A stretch of 64,000 bases of DNA from Enterococcus canis NBRC 100695 (GTDB lineage Bacteria > Bacillota > Bacilli > Lactobacillales > Enterococcaceae): assembly GCF_001544375.1 (NCBI RefSeq), contig NZ_BCQJ01000003.1, forward strand, positions 1 to 64,000, read 5' to 3'. The translations under genes and the position numbers were made by a program. The notes under the pieces are model-generated. The model was not told the origin of the DNA. It ran no database searches and saw only the letters and a program-made list of their open reading frames with translations. This document shows, one piece after another, positions 8,161 to 16,656 of the stretch (its first letter is position 1; each line of letters begins with the position of its first letter).

Positions 8161-9930
8161 CTAAGCGTCATAATCGCCTTCTTCAGCGAACTGACTATTA
8201 TATAGTTTTTCATAAAAACCGCCTTGAGCTAATAAGCTTTCGTGCGTCCCTTGTTCAATGATTTGCCCTTGATTCATAACTAAAATCAAATCTGCGTCGC
8301 GAATCGTAGAGAGCCGGTGCGCAATCACGAAGCTGGTACGGCCTTGCATGACCCGTTCCATCGCTTTTTGGATCAAGCCTTCCAAACGAGTATCCACCGA
8401 ACTAGTCGCTTCGTCTAAAATCAAGATTTTAGGATCAGAAACAATGGCCCGCGCAATCGTTAATAACTGCTTTTGCCCTAGGGAAACATTGTCGCCTTCA
8501 GCATTGATTGCCATTTCATAGCCATCGGGCATCGTCCGGATAAAGTGATCGACATTGGCCGTTTTAGCAGCGTCGACGACTTCGTAATCTGTGGCCTCAA
8601 GATTCCCAAAACGAATATTTTCCATGATGGTTCCTTGATAAAGCCACGCATCTTGCAAGACCATCCCAAATTGGGAACGAACATCACTACGCTTCATTTG
8701 TTTCGTATCAATGCCGTCGATTTTGATTGCTCCTTCATTGACATCATAGAAACGCATCAAGAGGTTAATTAACGTCGTCTTACCAGCGCCAGTTGGTCCA
8801 ACAATTGCCACTGTTTGACCGGCTTTAACACTAAAGTTCAAATCCTGAATCAATGGTTTTTTAGGATCATAGCTGAAAGAGACATGCTGGAAAGTCACAT
8901 TGCCTTCGACCTTTTCTGGCAGCGGAATATCTGTCTCATTTAAAATTTCTTCCGGTTCATCGAGAATCTCAAACACGCGCTTCGTCGCCGCTGAGGCACT
9001 TTGTAAGACCGAGGATAGCTGCGTGATTTGTCCCATTGGCTGGCTGACTTGCCAAATGTATTGAATAAAGGCTTGTAATTGCCCTACTACAATCACCGAG
9101 TGAATCACGTAATAGCTTCCTAGAACAGCCATGCCGATATAGGTACTGTAGGCAGTCAGCTGAACTAACGGCATCATCAAGCCCGAAATAAAGGCTGCTT
9201 TGAAACCAAAGCTCTGCAAGTGGTGGTTGACTTGTTTAAAGCCTTGCAAGGTTTCTTGCTCGCGACCATATAGCTTCAACACGCTAAAGCCAGTCATATT
9301 TTCTTGTACAAAGCCATTCAAATCACCTAAAGCATTTTGTTGCCCTTGAAAATATTTTTGCGAGATATGGACGATTGTTCGACTAATGATCAAAGAAGCT
9401 GGGATCATAATCAAGGATAACAAGGCCATCATACTATTAATATAAAACATCATCGCCACCGCCATCACGATTCCCAATAGAGCCGTTACGATTGCAATGA
9501 AGCTTTGCTGCATGGCATTACTTACCGCATCCACGTCGTTGGTAACTCGGGATAAAATATTGCCTTGCTGGTTGCGGTCAAAGTAAGAGACCGGCAGACG
9601 ATTGATTTTTTCATCAATATCCCGACGCAAATCGCGCATAGCATTTTGGACCACCTTGGTAACTAGTAACCCTGAAGCTAGTTGGGCCACACAATAACCA
9701 ACCCCCACGATTAAAATCCAAATCAAACATTGGAAAACATAATCAAAATTGATTGCTTGACCCTCGGCGATATTTTTGGCAATTTCCGTTGTTGGCAACC
9801 CAGAAACATAAGGCATAGCGGCATTAAAACCGACTGTTAACACGGTAAAAATAATCACGAGGATAAAGGTTCCTCGGTAAGGCTGGATATAATGTCCTAG
9901 CCGTTTAATGGAAGCAAAAGCGTTTTTCAT
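8161..9930 (-). CDS. ABC exporter half-transporter, catalytic-Glu subunit
   Basis: A 589-residue half-transporter with six membrane segments fused to an ATPase domain, similar to the second subunit of BmrCD/LmrCD/EfrAB-type multidrug exporters. The ATPase has Walker A GPTGAGKTT, Walker B ILILDEATSSVD with the catalytic glutamate, and the switch histidine in FVIAHRLSTI. Its signature motif is altered to SLGQKQ instead of LSGGQ. Its partner (9927-11654) has the reverse pattern, so the heterodimer should have one consensus and one degenerate ATP site. The start overlaps the partner's stop by ATGA. The substrate is probably drugs or lipophilic compounds but is not known. Confidence 0.9.
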   Translation of the reverse strand: MKNAFASIKRLGHYIQPYRGTFILVIIFTVLTVGFNAAMPYVSGLPTTEIAKNIAEGQAINFDYVFQCLIWILIVGVGYCVAQLASGLLVTKVVQNAMRDLRRDIDEKINRLPVSYFDRNQQGNILSRVTNDVDAVSNAMQQSFIAIVTALLGIVMAVAMMFYINSMMALLSLIMIPASLIISRTIVHISQKYFQGQQNALGDLNGFVQENMTGFSVLKLYGREQETLQGFKQVNHHLQSFGFKAAFISGLMMPLVQLTAYSTYIGMAVLGSYYVIHSVIVVGQLQAFIQYIWQVSQPMGQITQLSSVLQSASAATKRVFEILDEPEEILNETDIPLPEKVEGNVTFQHVSFSYDPKKPLIQDLNFSVKAGQTVAIVGPTGAGKTTLINLLMRFYDVNEGAIKIDGIDTKQMKRSDVRSQFGMVLQDAWLYQGTIMENIRFGNLEATDYEVVDAAKTANVDHFIRTMPDGYEMAINAEGDNVSLGQKQLLTIARAIVSDPKILILDEATSSVDTRLEGLIQKAMERVMQGRTSFVIAHRLSTIRDADLILVMNQGQIIEQGTHESLLAQGGFYEKLYNSQFAEEGDYDA

Positions 9931-11654
9931 GCTAATTCCTCCTTCGATAATTGTGAAGCCGCGATATCATAATAAATCGGGCAAGTAGCTAGTAATTCGC
10001 GGTGTGTGCCAATTCCAACGACATTGCCTTCATTCAGAACGACAATCCGGTCAGCATGCATAATCGTACCAACCCGCTGTGCCACGATCATTACCGTTGA
10101 CTCCCGGGTTTCCTTCTTTAAACGAGCCCGTAATTTCGCGTCCGTTTGATAATCCAATGCTGAAAAACTATCATCAAAAATGTACAAGGCCGGTTTGCGA
10201 ATGACAGCCCGGGCAATAGCCAAGCGTTGTTTTTGGCCACCAGAAAAATTGGTACCCCCTTCTGACAAGAGCTCATCTAATTGATCAGGTTTTTGTTTCA
10301 CAAATTCTGAGGCCTGGGCAATATCTAGCGCTTCCCACATCTCGGCCTCTGTCGCGTCTTTCTTGCCGTATAGCAGATTGTCGCGAATCGTTCCCGTAAA
10401 GAGCAAAGCTTTTTGCGGAATATAGCCGATTTTTTCTCGTAGTGCCTTCAATTCATAATCCCGCACATCTACACCATCAAGCAAAATGGCTCCTTGTGAT
10501 ACATCATAAAAACGCGGAATCAATTGAATCAACGTGGACTTACCGCTACCAGTACTTCCGATAAAGGCAATCGTTTCACCTGGTTTGGCAGCAAAACTGA
10601 CATCACGAATCACCGGCGTTTCGGCATGTCCCGGATAAGCAAAGGTCACATCTTTGAATTCCAGTACTCCCCGTGTTGCGGTTTCTGTAACACCGGCTTG
10701 CTCTACGATTTCTGGTTGCATATCAAAAATTTCTTGGATACGGCGGGCTGATACTGCCGCCCGTGGATACATCATAAAGACACTAGCAAACATCATAAAG
10801 GAAAAGAGTGCGTGGAAAATGTATTCAATAAAGGCAATCAAATCCCCTACCAGTAAGTCGCCAGCACTGATTTGAACCGTACCACTCCAGATAATCAGCA
10901 CCATGACGATATTGAATAAGAAGAAAAAGCCAGGTTGCGCTGCGGCCATCAACCGAAATAAACTTTTAGAACTGCTGGCATATTCTTCATTAACGTTTTT
11001 AAAGCGTCGTTCTTCAAATTTTTCATTAACGAAAGCTCGAATAACACGTAACCCTGAAAGGTTTTCCCGCAAAATCAAGTTGATACCATCAAGGTTTTTC
11101 TGTTGTTTCGTTGACAATGGATCTGAAATTTTGGCAATCACTACAACACTTAATAGTAACACCGGCAAGGCCCCTAACACATAGAGGGATAATGACGGAC
11201 TGGTCCGAAAGACCATGTATAAGCTAACAATAAACATCATAGGCGTCATGAAGCCTAACCGTAAAATTTGTCCCATAAATAACATGATTTGGAACGCATC
11301 GTTAGTTGTCCGGGTAATCAAAGAAGAAACCCCAACCTGTTCATAATTTTGATGGGTGAAGGTTTGGACCTTAGCAAACATATCATCGCGAATATCCCGA
11401 ACGATATTCGTAGTGATACGTGCCCCAAAATAACCCAACAAAATATTCATGGTAATTCCGACAGCCGTAATCACGATCATCCAAATTCCCATCATTTTGA
11501 CATATTCAAAGTCTTGATTGACGATACCCACGTCAATCATGCGTGCCAGTAAAGTCGGCAGACCCAGTTCAATTAAAATGAACCCAAACACACATAAAAA
11601 GTCAAAAAGTAGCAGCTTTTTATAGCGCATTGTATACTGCAGCATTAATTTCAT
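9927..11654 (-). CDS. ABC exporter half-transporter, degenerate-site subunit
   Basis: A 575-residue half-transporter with an N-terminal six-helix membrane domain and a C-terminal ATPase. Walker A (GSTGSGKST) and the signature FSGGQKQR are canonical, but Walker B ends in IFDDSFSALD (Asp where the catalytic Glu should be) and the switch position is Gln (VMIVAQRVGT). This is the pattern of the TM287/BmrC-type subunit of heterodimeric exporters, in which one ATP site binds but hardly hydrolyses. The start ATG has AAGGGGG seven bases before it. It is the first gene of a two-gene operon, divergent from rpoY-rnjA. Confidence 0.9.
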   Translation of the reverse strand: MKLMLQYTMRYKKLLLFDFLCVFGFILIELGLPTLLARMIDVGIVNQDFEYVKMMGIWMIVITAVGITMNILLGYFGARITTNIVRDIRDDMFAKVQTFTHQNYEQVGVSSLITRTTNDAFQIMLFMGQILRLGFMTPMMFIVSLYMVFRTSPSLSLYVLGALPVLLLSVVVIAKISDPLSTKQQKNLDGINLILRENLSGLRVIRAFVNEKFEERRFKNVNEEYASSSKSLFRLMAAAQPGFFFLFNIVMVLIIWSGTVQISAGDLLVGDLIAFIEYIFHALFSFMMFASVFMMYPRAAVSARRIQEIFDMQPEIVEQAGVTETATRGVLEFKDVTFAYPGHAETPVIRDVSFAAKPGETIAFIGSTGSGKSTLIQLIPRFYDVSQGAILLDGVDVRDYELKALREKIGYIPQKALLFTGTIRDNLLYGKKDATEAEMWEALDIAQASEFVKQKPDQLDELLSEGGTNFSGGQKQRLAIARAVIRKPALYIFDDSFSALDYQTDAKLRARLKKETRESTVMIVAQRVGTIMHADRIVVLNEGNVVGIGTHRELLATCPIYYDIAASQLSKEELA

Positions 11655-11779
11655 TTAAACGCCCCCTTATTTTTTCGTCACTTTTCACTATATCATAGCC
11701 AAAAATGAAGGAAAACCTTTTTTCCTTTTTACTTGAAAAAGCCCTCAGCCGTTTTCTATACTTCTTTCAGAAACTATGC

Positions 11780-11965
11780 TAAAATGAACATACTTGTTGT
11801 TATACACAACACACGGACGGATGAAGGCTCGATAATCACATGACCAAGGGGCAGCAGGCTCCTTATTCATCAATAACTAGCCGTTTTTGATGAAACGGGT
11901 GAAGATTTCACCCTGTTTTGTTGTGTTTAAAAACGATTCAAGAAAACTTGGTTTTCTAAAAATCT
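11780..11965 (+). promoter_or_regulatory. promoter and candidate structured leader of rpoY-rnjA
   Basis: This stretch of more than 300 bases without a gene holds an extended -10 (TGCTAAAAT, ending at 11785) and then a leader of about 200 nt with many possible helices. Those visible are: GTTGT/ACAAC near 11800; GGATGAAGG with CCTTATTCATC; AAGGGG with CTCCTT inside that; CCGTTT/AAACGG (11881-11898); and GGTGAA/TTCACC followed by a T-rich stretch. ACACAACA near 11805 can also pair with TGTTGTGT near 11923, and TTCATC near 11866 has two possible partners, so alternative folds exist. It does not match a riboswitch class or T-box that I recognise. Confidence 0.5.
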
Positions 11966-11990
11966 ACATTGAATTGAAGGAGAAATGAAC

Positions 11991-12203
11991 ATGATCTACA
12001 AAGTCTATTATCAAGAAACAAAAGTGCGCAATCCTAAGCGCGAGGAAACACAATCACTTTATATTGATGCTGAAAGCGAAGTTGCCGCTCGACACTTAGT
12101 CGAAACCAACACCCCATACAATATCGAGTTTATTCAATTATTAGAAGGCAACCATCTTGCGTATGAACAAGAAAATGCCGACTATAAATTGACGGAGTAT
12201 TAA
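11991..12203 (+). CDS. rpoY: RNA polymerase epsilon subunit RpoY
   Basis: The small epsilon subunit (YkzG, DUF1447) associates with RNA polymerase in Firmicutes and sits near the secondary channel and jaw. The protein is 70 residues and begins MIYKVYYQE, with [19 protein letters not shown] as the conserved core; the B. subtilis protein is 69 residues. The second ATG (11991) is chosen because AAGGAG is 8 bases before it and only 2 bases before the first ATG at 11985. One base separates its stop from the rnjA start, the usual rpoY-rnjA operon. Confidence 0.95.
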   Translation: MIYKVYYQETKVRNPKREETQSLYIDAESEVAARHLVETNTPYNIEFIQLLEGNHLAYEQENADYKLTEY

Positions 12204-12204
12204 G

Positions 12205-13884
12205 ATGAAACTTTCCATACGCAATAATGAAACAGCTGTTTTTGCGATTGGCGGACTCGGTGAGATCGGAAAAAATACGTATGGGGTACAATTCCAAGAT
12301 GAGATCATCGTAGTCGATGCTGGAATCAAATTTCCGGAAGACGATTTATTAGGGATCGATTATGTCATCCCAGATTACAGTTACTTGGTCCAAAATGCGC
12401 AAAAGGTCAAAGCCTTAGTCATCACCCACGGTCACGAAGACCATATTGGTGGTGTGCCTTACCTCTTGCGTCAATTAAATGTGCCAATTTATGCCGGTCC
12501 TTTAGCCATGGCTTTGATTCGAAATAAACTGGATGAGCATGGTTTACTACGGGATGCAGAATTGCATGAAATCAATGAAGATTCGGTGATTCGTTTCCGA
12601 AAAACTTCCGTAAGCTTTTTCCGCACGACCCACAGTATTCCTAATCCTTTAGGAATCGTCGTCAAAACACCACCAGGCAACATCGTTTGTACGGGGGACT
12701 TTAAATTTGACTTCACACCAGTAGGAGAACCGGCGGACTTACACAAAATGGCCCGTATCGGTGAAGAAGGCGTCTTATGCCTCTTATCTGATAGTACCAA
12801 TGCTGAAATCCCCACTTTTACTAAGTCTGAAAAAGTGATTGGTCGCTCAATTTCAAAAATCTTTGAAAAAATTGAAGGTCGCATCATCTTTGCTAGTTTT
12901 GCTTCAAATATTTATCGTTTACAACAAGCCGCCGATGCCGCGGTTCAAACTGGACGTAAAATTGCTGTTTTCGGTCGTAGCATGGAAAACGCCATTGTAA
13001 ATGGTCAAGAATTAGGCTACATCAATGTACCTAAGGGAACCTTTGTGGACGCTCATGAGTTGAATCAGCTCCCGGCTAATGAAGTCATGATTCTTTGTAC
13101 CGGTTCTCAAGGTGAACCGATGGCTGCTTTAAGTCGGATTGCTAACGGAACCCACCGACAAATCTCGATTCAACCCGGCGATACCGTGGTCTTCTCTAGC
13201 TCACCAATTCCCGGAAACACTACGAGTGTCAATCATTTGATTAATTTGCTATCTGAAGCTGGCGCTGAAGTGATTCATGGTAAAATCAACAACGTCCATA
13301 CTTCTGGTCACGGTGGCCAAGAAGAGCAAAAATTGATGTTGCGCTTGATGAAACCAAAATTCTTTATGCCGGTCCATGGTGAATTTCGGATGCAAAAAAT
13401 CCATGCTACCTTGGCACAAGATATTGGTATTCCAGCTGAAAACTGTTTTATTATGGAAAACGGTGATGTCTTAGCCTTAACTGCAGATAGTGCGCGCCGG
13501 GCAGGGCATTTCAATGCCGGCGATGTTTATGTGGATGGTAGTGGGATTGGCGATATCGGCAACGTGGTCTTACGTGATCGTCGAATTCTTTCTGAAGAAG
13601 GTTTGGTGCTAGCGGTGGCTACCGTTAACTTGGAAACCAAAGAAGTCTTGGCGGGTCCAGACATCTTATCCCGTGGTTTTATTTACATGCGTGAATCAGG
13701 TGAAATGATTTATGAAGCACAAAAGATCCTTTTCAATGCTTTGCGTGATGCTTTGAAGCAAGAAAATTGTACGGAAGCCAAGTTACGCGATGCCATGACA
13801 GGCGCTTTACAACCATTCTTATTTGAACAAACTGAACGTCATCCAATGATTTTACCTATGTTGATGACACCGGATAATATGTAG
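12205..13884 (+). CDS. rnjA: ribonuclease J1
   Basis: RNase J1 is a metallo-beta-lactamase-fold ribonuclease with endo- and 5'-3' exonuclease activity, central to mRNA turnover and 16S rRNA maturation in Firmicutes. The protein is 559 residues. The zinc motif HGHEDHIGG is at residues 75-83, further ligands occur in [10 protein letters not shown] and VCTGDFKFD, and the beta-CASP region carries [11 protein letters not shown] and [10 protein letters not shown]. The C-terminal domain follows. The ribosome binding site (GGAG) lies inside the end of rpoY, so translation is coupled. Confidence 0.97.
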   Translation: MKLSIRNNETAVFAIGGLGEIGKNTYGVQFQDEIIVVDAGIKFPEDDLLGIDYVIPDYSYLVQNAQKVKALVITHGHEDHIGGVPYLLRQLNVPIYAGPLAMALIRNKLDEHGLLRDAELHEINEDSVIRFRKTSVSFFRTTHSIPNPLGIVVKTPPGNIVCTGDFKFDFTPVGEPADLHKMARIGEEGVLCLLSDSTNAEIPTFTKSEKVIGRSISKIFEKIEGRIIFASFASNIYRLQQAADAAVQTGRKIAVFGRSMENAIVNGQELGYINVPKGTFVDAHELNQLPANEVMILCTGSQGEPMAALSRIANGTHRQISIQPGDTVVFSSSPIPGNTTSVNHLINLLSEAGAEVIHGKINNVHTSGHGGQEEQKLMLRLMKPKFFMPVHGEFRMQKIHATLAQDIGIPAENCFIMENGDVLALTADSARRAGHFNAGDVYVDGSGIGDIGNVVLRDRRILSEEGLVLAVATVNLETKEVLAGPDILSRGFIYMRESGEMIYEAQKILFNALRDALKQENCTEAKLRDAMTGALQPFLFEQTERHPMILPMLMTPDNM

Positions 13885-13931
13885 AAAAAAAGACTGGAAC
13901 CTAACTCAAAAAGTTAGGTTCCAGTCTTTTC
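13885..13931 (+). terminator. terminator of rpoY-rnjA
   Basis: GACTGGAACCTAACT pairs perfectly with AGTTAGGTTCCAGTC (15 bp) across a five-base loop and is followed by TTTT. It begins directly after the rnjA stop codon. The remaining bases up to 14096 hold only a small imperfect hairpin near 13983-14003 (CTGCT...AGCAG) and no gene. Confidence 0.9.
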
Positions 13932-14096
13932 ATATCCAAATAAACGGGGGAAGCAGGAGCAATAGCTATACGCATACAGTTACTGCTAAGCTTTGCTAAG
14001 CAGAACTAGCCTCCTTCAATCACAACGATTGCCTCAGGTAGAGTTGAGGATGAAAAGTACCTACCTGGTCTCGCAATTAGCCCCTGTCCTAACTTT

Positions 14097-14618
14097 CTAG
14101 TTATGCCATTCAACAATCTCGCAGTATTCAATCGGTCCTTTGCGACCAGTCATGGTTCGAATGACAATGCCATGGGTTACCACGATCACCTGCTCGTATT
14201 GTTGATAACGAGCCAACGTATCCTCTACCCGTGCCACTATTTCTTGACGGGTTTCATAAGTCATAAAAAAATCTGCCGGAACCTGTTCAGGCGTTAATGA
14301 GTATTGCTCAAAGGCGGCTACAGCCTCTGCTCCAGAGGTCAACTGTCTTCCCGTCTTATCTGGACGCCATTCATGTAAGCCCAGTTCAACCACTAGCTGA
14401 CGTCCTTCCGCAAAATAATGTGCTGTTTCTAATGCCCGTGTATAGGGTGAGCTTAAGACTAACGTTGCCTTTGCTAAGCGGGCATCCTGTGCTTTTTTCT
14501 GAGCATCTTTTCTACCAGCGGCTGTTAAGCCACTTAAATCACGACCATAGCCTACATAGCCTGCTTGGTTGACCGGCTCAAAATCTGGCTCGCCATGACG
14601 AACGAAATAAACATTCAT
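14097..14618 (-). CDS. histidine phosphatase family protein
   Basis: A 173-residue phosphoglycerate mutase-like phosphatase. The catalytic RHGE is at residues 7-10 (MNVYFVRHGEPDFE), a conserved SPYTRALETA block follows, and the second catalytic histidine is in VIVVTHGIVIRT. This family contains broad phosphatases and mutases; the protein is shorter than true phosphoglycerate mutases, so it is more likely a phosphatase. The substrate is unknown. AAGAAGGG precedes the ATG. It appears monocistronic. Confidence 0.85.
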   Translation of the reverse strand: MNVYFVRHGEPDFEPVNQAGYVGYGRDLSGLTAAGRKDAQKKAQDARLAKATLVLSSPYTRALETAHYFAEGRQLVVELGLHEWRPDKTGRQLTSGAEAVAAFEQYSLTPEQVPADFFMTYETRQEIVARVEDTLARYQQYEQVIVVTHGIVIRTMTGRKGPIEYCEIVEWHN

Positions 14619-14662
14619 TTTTTCCCTTCTTTCTAGTACACTATCCTAAAGGAGTGGTTACA

Positions 14663-14872
14663 ATGAAACAACAATTGATTGATGAGGTTATTGCAGAGGT
14701 TTTAAAGCGTAAAGGAACCAAAGTAAAATTAAAAACGAAGAAGACAAAGATCAAAGGTAAGTTTGCCAATCGTAAAACAGCTAAGCAATTTGAGGCTTCT
14801 TTAAAAGACTTATTAACCCAAGAACTATCAGCGGAGTATGACCGGTTGATAAAAAAAGAGCGTCTCAGCTAA
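14663..14872 (+). CDS. small lysine-rich hypothetical protein
   Basis: A 69-residue basic protein that I do not recognise. The middle is a dense run of lysines (KLKTKKTKIKGKFANRKTAK), and short amphipathic helices are likely at both ends. Nucleic acid or ribosome binding is conceivable but is only a guess. AAAGGAG lies 9 bases before the ATG at 14663; an in-frame GTG at 14654 is too close to it. The last 14 bases lie within the cspA-type terminator hairpin, so the coding end and the terminator are shared. Confidence 0.65.
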   Translation: MKQQLIDEVIAEVLKRKGTKVKLKTKKTKIKGKFANRKTAKQFEASLKDLLTQELSAEYDRLIKKERLS

Positions 14873-14884
14873 AGCTGAGGCGCT
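14851..14884 (-). terminator. terminator of the cold-shock gene
   Basis: On the minus strand AGCGCCTCAGC pairs with GCTGAGACGCT (one G-U pair) around TTTA and is followed by CTTTTTTT. The plus-strand side ends in ACTTTATTT, so it may also stop the small basic gene weakly. Confidence 0.85.
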
Positions 14885-14894
14885 ACTTTATTTC

Positions 14895-15095
14895 TTATTG
14901 TTTTTCAACGTTAGTTGCTTGAGGTCCGCGGTCTGAATCTTCTACGTCAAAAGTTACTGCTTGACCTTCTTCTAAAGTCTTGAAGCCGTCACCATTGATT
15001 GCAGAGAAATGTACGAATACATCGCTACCATCTTCACGTTGGATAAAGCCAAAACCTTTTTCTGCGTTAAACCATTTTACTGTTCCGTTTTCCAT
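14895..15095 (-). CDS. cold-shock domain protein (CspA family)
   Basis: A 66-residue single cold-shock domain protein, an RNA chaperone of the CspA/CspB type. RNP1 (KGFGFI, from residue 13) and RNP2 (VFVHF, about residues 26-30) are intact, as is the C-terminal GPQATNV. GAGGAGGAAGAAAG precedes the ATG. The leader of about 125 nt is typical for csp genes, whose mRNA folding often controls translation with temperature. Which csp paralogue this is cannot be told. Confidence 0.95.
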   Translation of the reverse strand: MENGTVKWFNAEKGFGFIQREDGSDVFVHFSAINGDGFKTLEEGQAVTFDVEDSDRGPQATNVEKQ

Positions 15096-15228
15096 CTTTC
15101 TTCCTCCTCATGCGTCTTGCGCATTTTCTGTTCGTAATTGTTGCTGAGTGAATAAAAAAAGATGACGATGTTCCGAAAACAGCGGTTCTGGATCTTTTCT
15201 TATGAAGCCCTAACAAAATTACACATAT

Positions 15229-15257
15229 ATTGTACTCTACCCCCAAGATGATTGCAA
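15229..15257 (-). promoter_or_regulatory. promoter of the cold-shock gene
   Basis: TTGCAA and TACAAT with exactly 17 bp between them on the minus strand. Transcription would start near 15222, giving a 5' UTR of about 125 nt with several weak hairpins, including a CATTTTCTGT-rich part just before the ribosome binding site. Confidence 0.75.
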
Positions 15258-15267
15258 GAAATCCCCC

Positions 15268-15951
15268 CTAGATCACCCCTTCTTCTCGCAAGCTAACATA
15301 ACTATCAAAGCCAGTAATAACATGGTCCAATACTTGGATTCCCATTAATTCACCACATTTTACCAAACGTTTGGTAAATTCGACATCATGCTCAGAGGGA
15401 TGCGGATTACCGGAGGGATGATTGTGGACAACAATTAGTCTAGCTGCCGATAATTTAACGGCTAATTTGAAAATCTCGCGCGGATGCGCAACACTTTGGT
15501 TTAATGACCCAATGAATAATTCCGCTCGTTTAATAACTTCATTTTTAGTATTCAGATATAGAACTAGCAGATGTTCCTGTTCATGATCCTTCAGCTCGGC
15601 AATCAATTGCTGGGCTAATTCAAAACTCGAAGTAATCCGACCATTTTTAACCACACCAGCAGTATACAAGCGGCGGCCCAATTCAATCGCAGCCATTATC
15701 TCGATAGCTTTAATCTGGCCAATCCCCACAACCTCCTGGATTTCTTCCAAGGTGGCTTTTTTTAATTGATACAGATTTTCAAAGTGGCAAAGACAGTCGC
15801 GCGCCAGCTCTAATACATTTCGCTCCTTTGTTCCTGTTCGTAACAAAATCGCCAATAGCTCCTGATCCGACAGTGCTCTCTCGCCAAACACGACTAAACG
15901 TTCCCGTGGTAGCGAGCTAGCTGGTACTTCTTTCACAAAAGACCCATTCAT
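15268..15951 (-). CDS. radC: RadC family JAB/MPN protein
   Basis: A 227-residue RadC (DUF2466) protein. An N-terminal helix-hairpin-helix-like region (VVGIGQIKAIEIMAAIELG) is followed by the JAMM metalloprotease-like motif HNHPSGNPHPSEHD. Despite its name, a direct role in recombinational repair is not supported for this family, and its biochemical activity is uncertain. It is the last gene of the folC-HAD-radC transcription unit, 51 bases after the HAD gene. Confidence 0.93.
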   Translation of the reverse strand: MNGSFVKEVPASSLPRERLVVFGERALSDQELLAILLRTGTKERNVLELARDCLCHFENLYQLKKATLEEIQEVVGIGQIKAIEIMAAIELGRRLYTAGVVKNGRITSSFELAQQLIAELKDHEQEHLLVLYLNTKNEVIKRAELFIGSLNQSVAHPREIFKLAVKLSAARLIVVHNHPSGNPHPSEHDVEFTKRLVKCGELMGIQVLDHVITGFDSYVSLREEGVI

Positions 15952-16002
15952 CGCAAATCTACTCCTTTCACCAAGTAGTTACGCAATGACTGGGTCTTTT
16001 CG

Positions 16003-16656
16003 TTAGCCTAAGTAAGCAGGAATCTCTGCTAAAGAGGTAAAAATACGATCTGCTTTGGCTTTCATTTCTGCCGTTGGTGGCAATAAATCTGGTACTAAGA
16101 AAACCGGAATCCCCGCCGCATGACCTGCTTTGATACCATTTAAGGAATCTTCCAGGACTAAGGTTGTTTGTGGTTCACTGGCCATGATGTTTATAGCTTC
16201 GATAAAAATCTGCGGATCCGGTTTGGCTCGAACCACATTTTCAGCTGAGACAATCTCGTTAAAACGATGCGCAATTCCCGCTTGATCTAACAAATGCTCA
16301 ATAACCGGTCGGTTATTACTAGACGCTACTACTCGGTTAACGCCTAAGTCGTCCAAATAATCTAACATGGTCAAAACGCCTGGTTTCAGTTGAACATCAC
16401 CTGCAATAAAACGGTCTTTGATGGCTTCATGTCCTCGTTCGATAAATTCTCGCACTTTATCCGCACCAAAATCACGATAAATCACATGGTATTCTTCCCA
16501 CATTTCCGCATCAGAAACACCCAGAAAACGCAAATACAAATCTAAATCATAGGGGAAGGACATGGCATCCGCCACTTTTTGTGTTTCTTCATAATACAAT
16601 TTTTCCGTATCAAAAATCAGACCATCCATATCAAAAATTACACCCTTAAGCTCCAT
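16003..16656 (-). CDS. HAD-superfamily hydrolase, beta-phosphoglucomutase-like
   Basis: A 217-residue HAD subfamily IA phosphatase. Motif I is FDMDGLIFDTE, motif II is VASSNNRP, and motifs III/IV are KPDPQIF and LEDSLNGIKAG. The four-helix cap inserted after motif I is the beta-phosphoglucomutase type. The substrate is unknown; such proteins usually remove phosphate from small sugars or nucleotides. Its start overlaps the end of folC by 11 bases. Confidence 0.85.
   Translation of the reverse strand: MELKGVIFDMDGLIFDTEKLYYEETQKVADAMSFPYDLDLYLRFLGVSDAEMWEEYHVIYRDFGADKVREFIERGHEAIKDRFIAGDVQLKPGVLTMLDYLDDLGVNRVVASSNNRPVIEHLLDQAGIAHRFNEIVSAENVVRAKPDPQIFIEAINIMASEPQTTLVLEDSLNGIKAGHAAGIPVFLVPDLLPPTAEMKAKADRIFTSLAEIPAYLG

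Noticed and set aside
8478-8687. Alternative-frame open frames inside the ABC exporter and other genes
   Set aside because: They lie wholly within well-supported genes, lack ribosome binding sites and show no domain-like sequence.
13932-14096. A small RNA gene between rnjA and the histidine phosphatase
   Set aside because: Only a weak imperfect hairpin is present, with no clear promoter or separate terminator.
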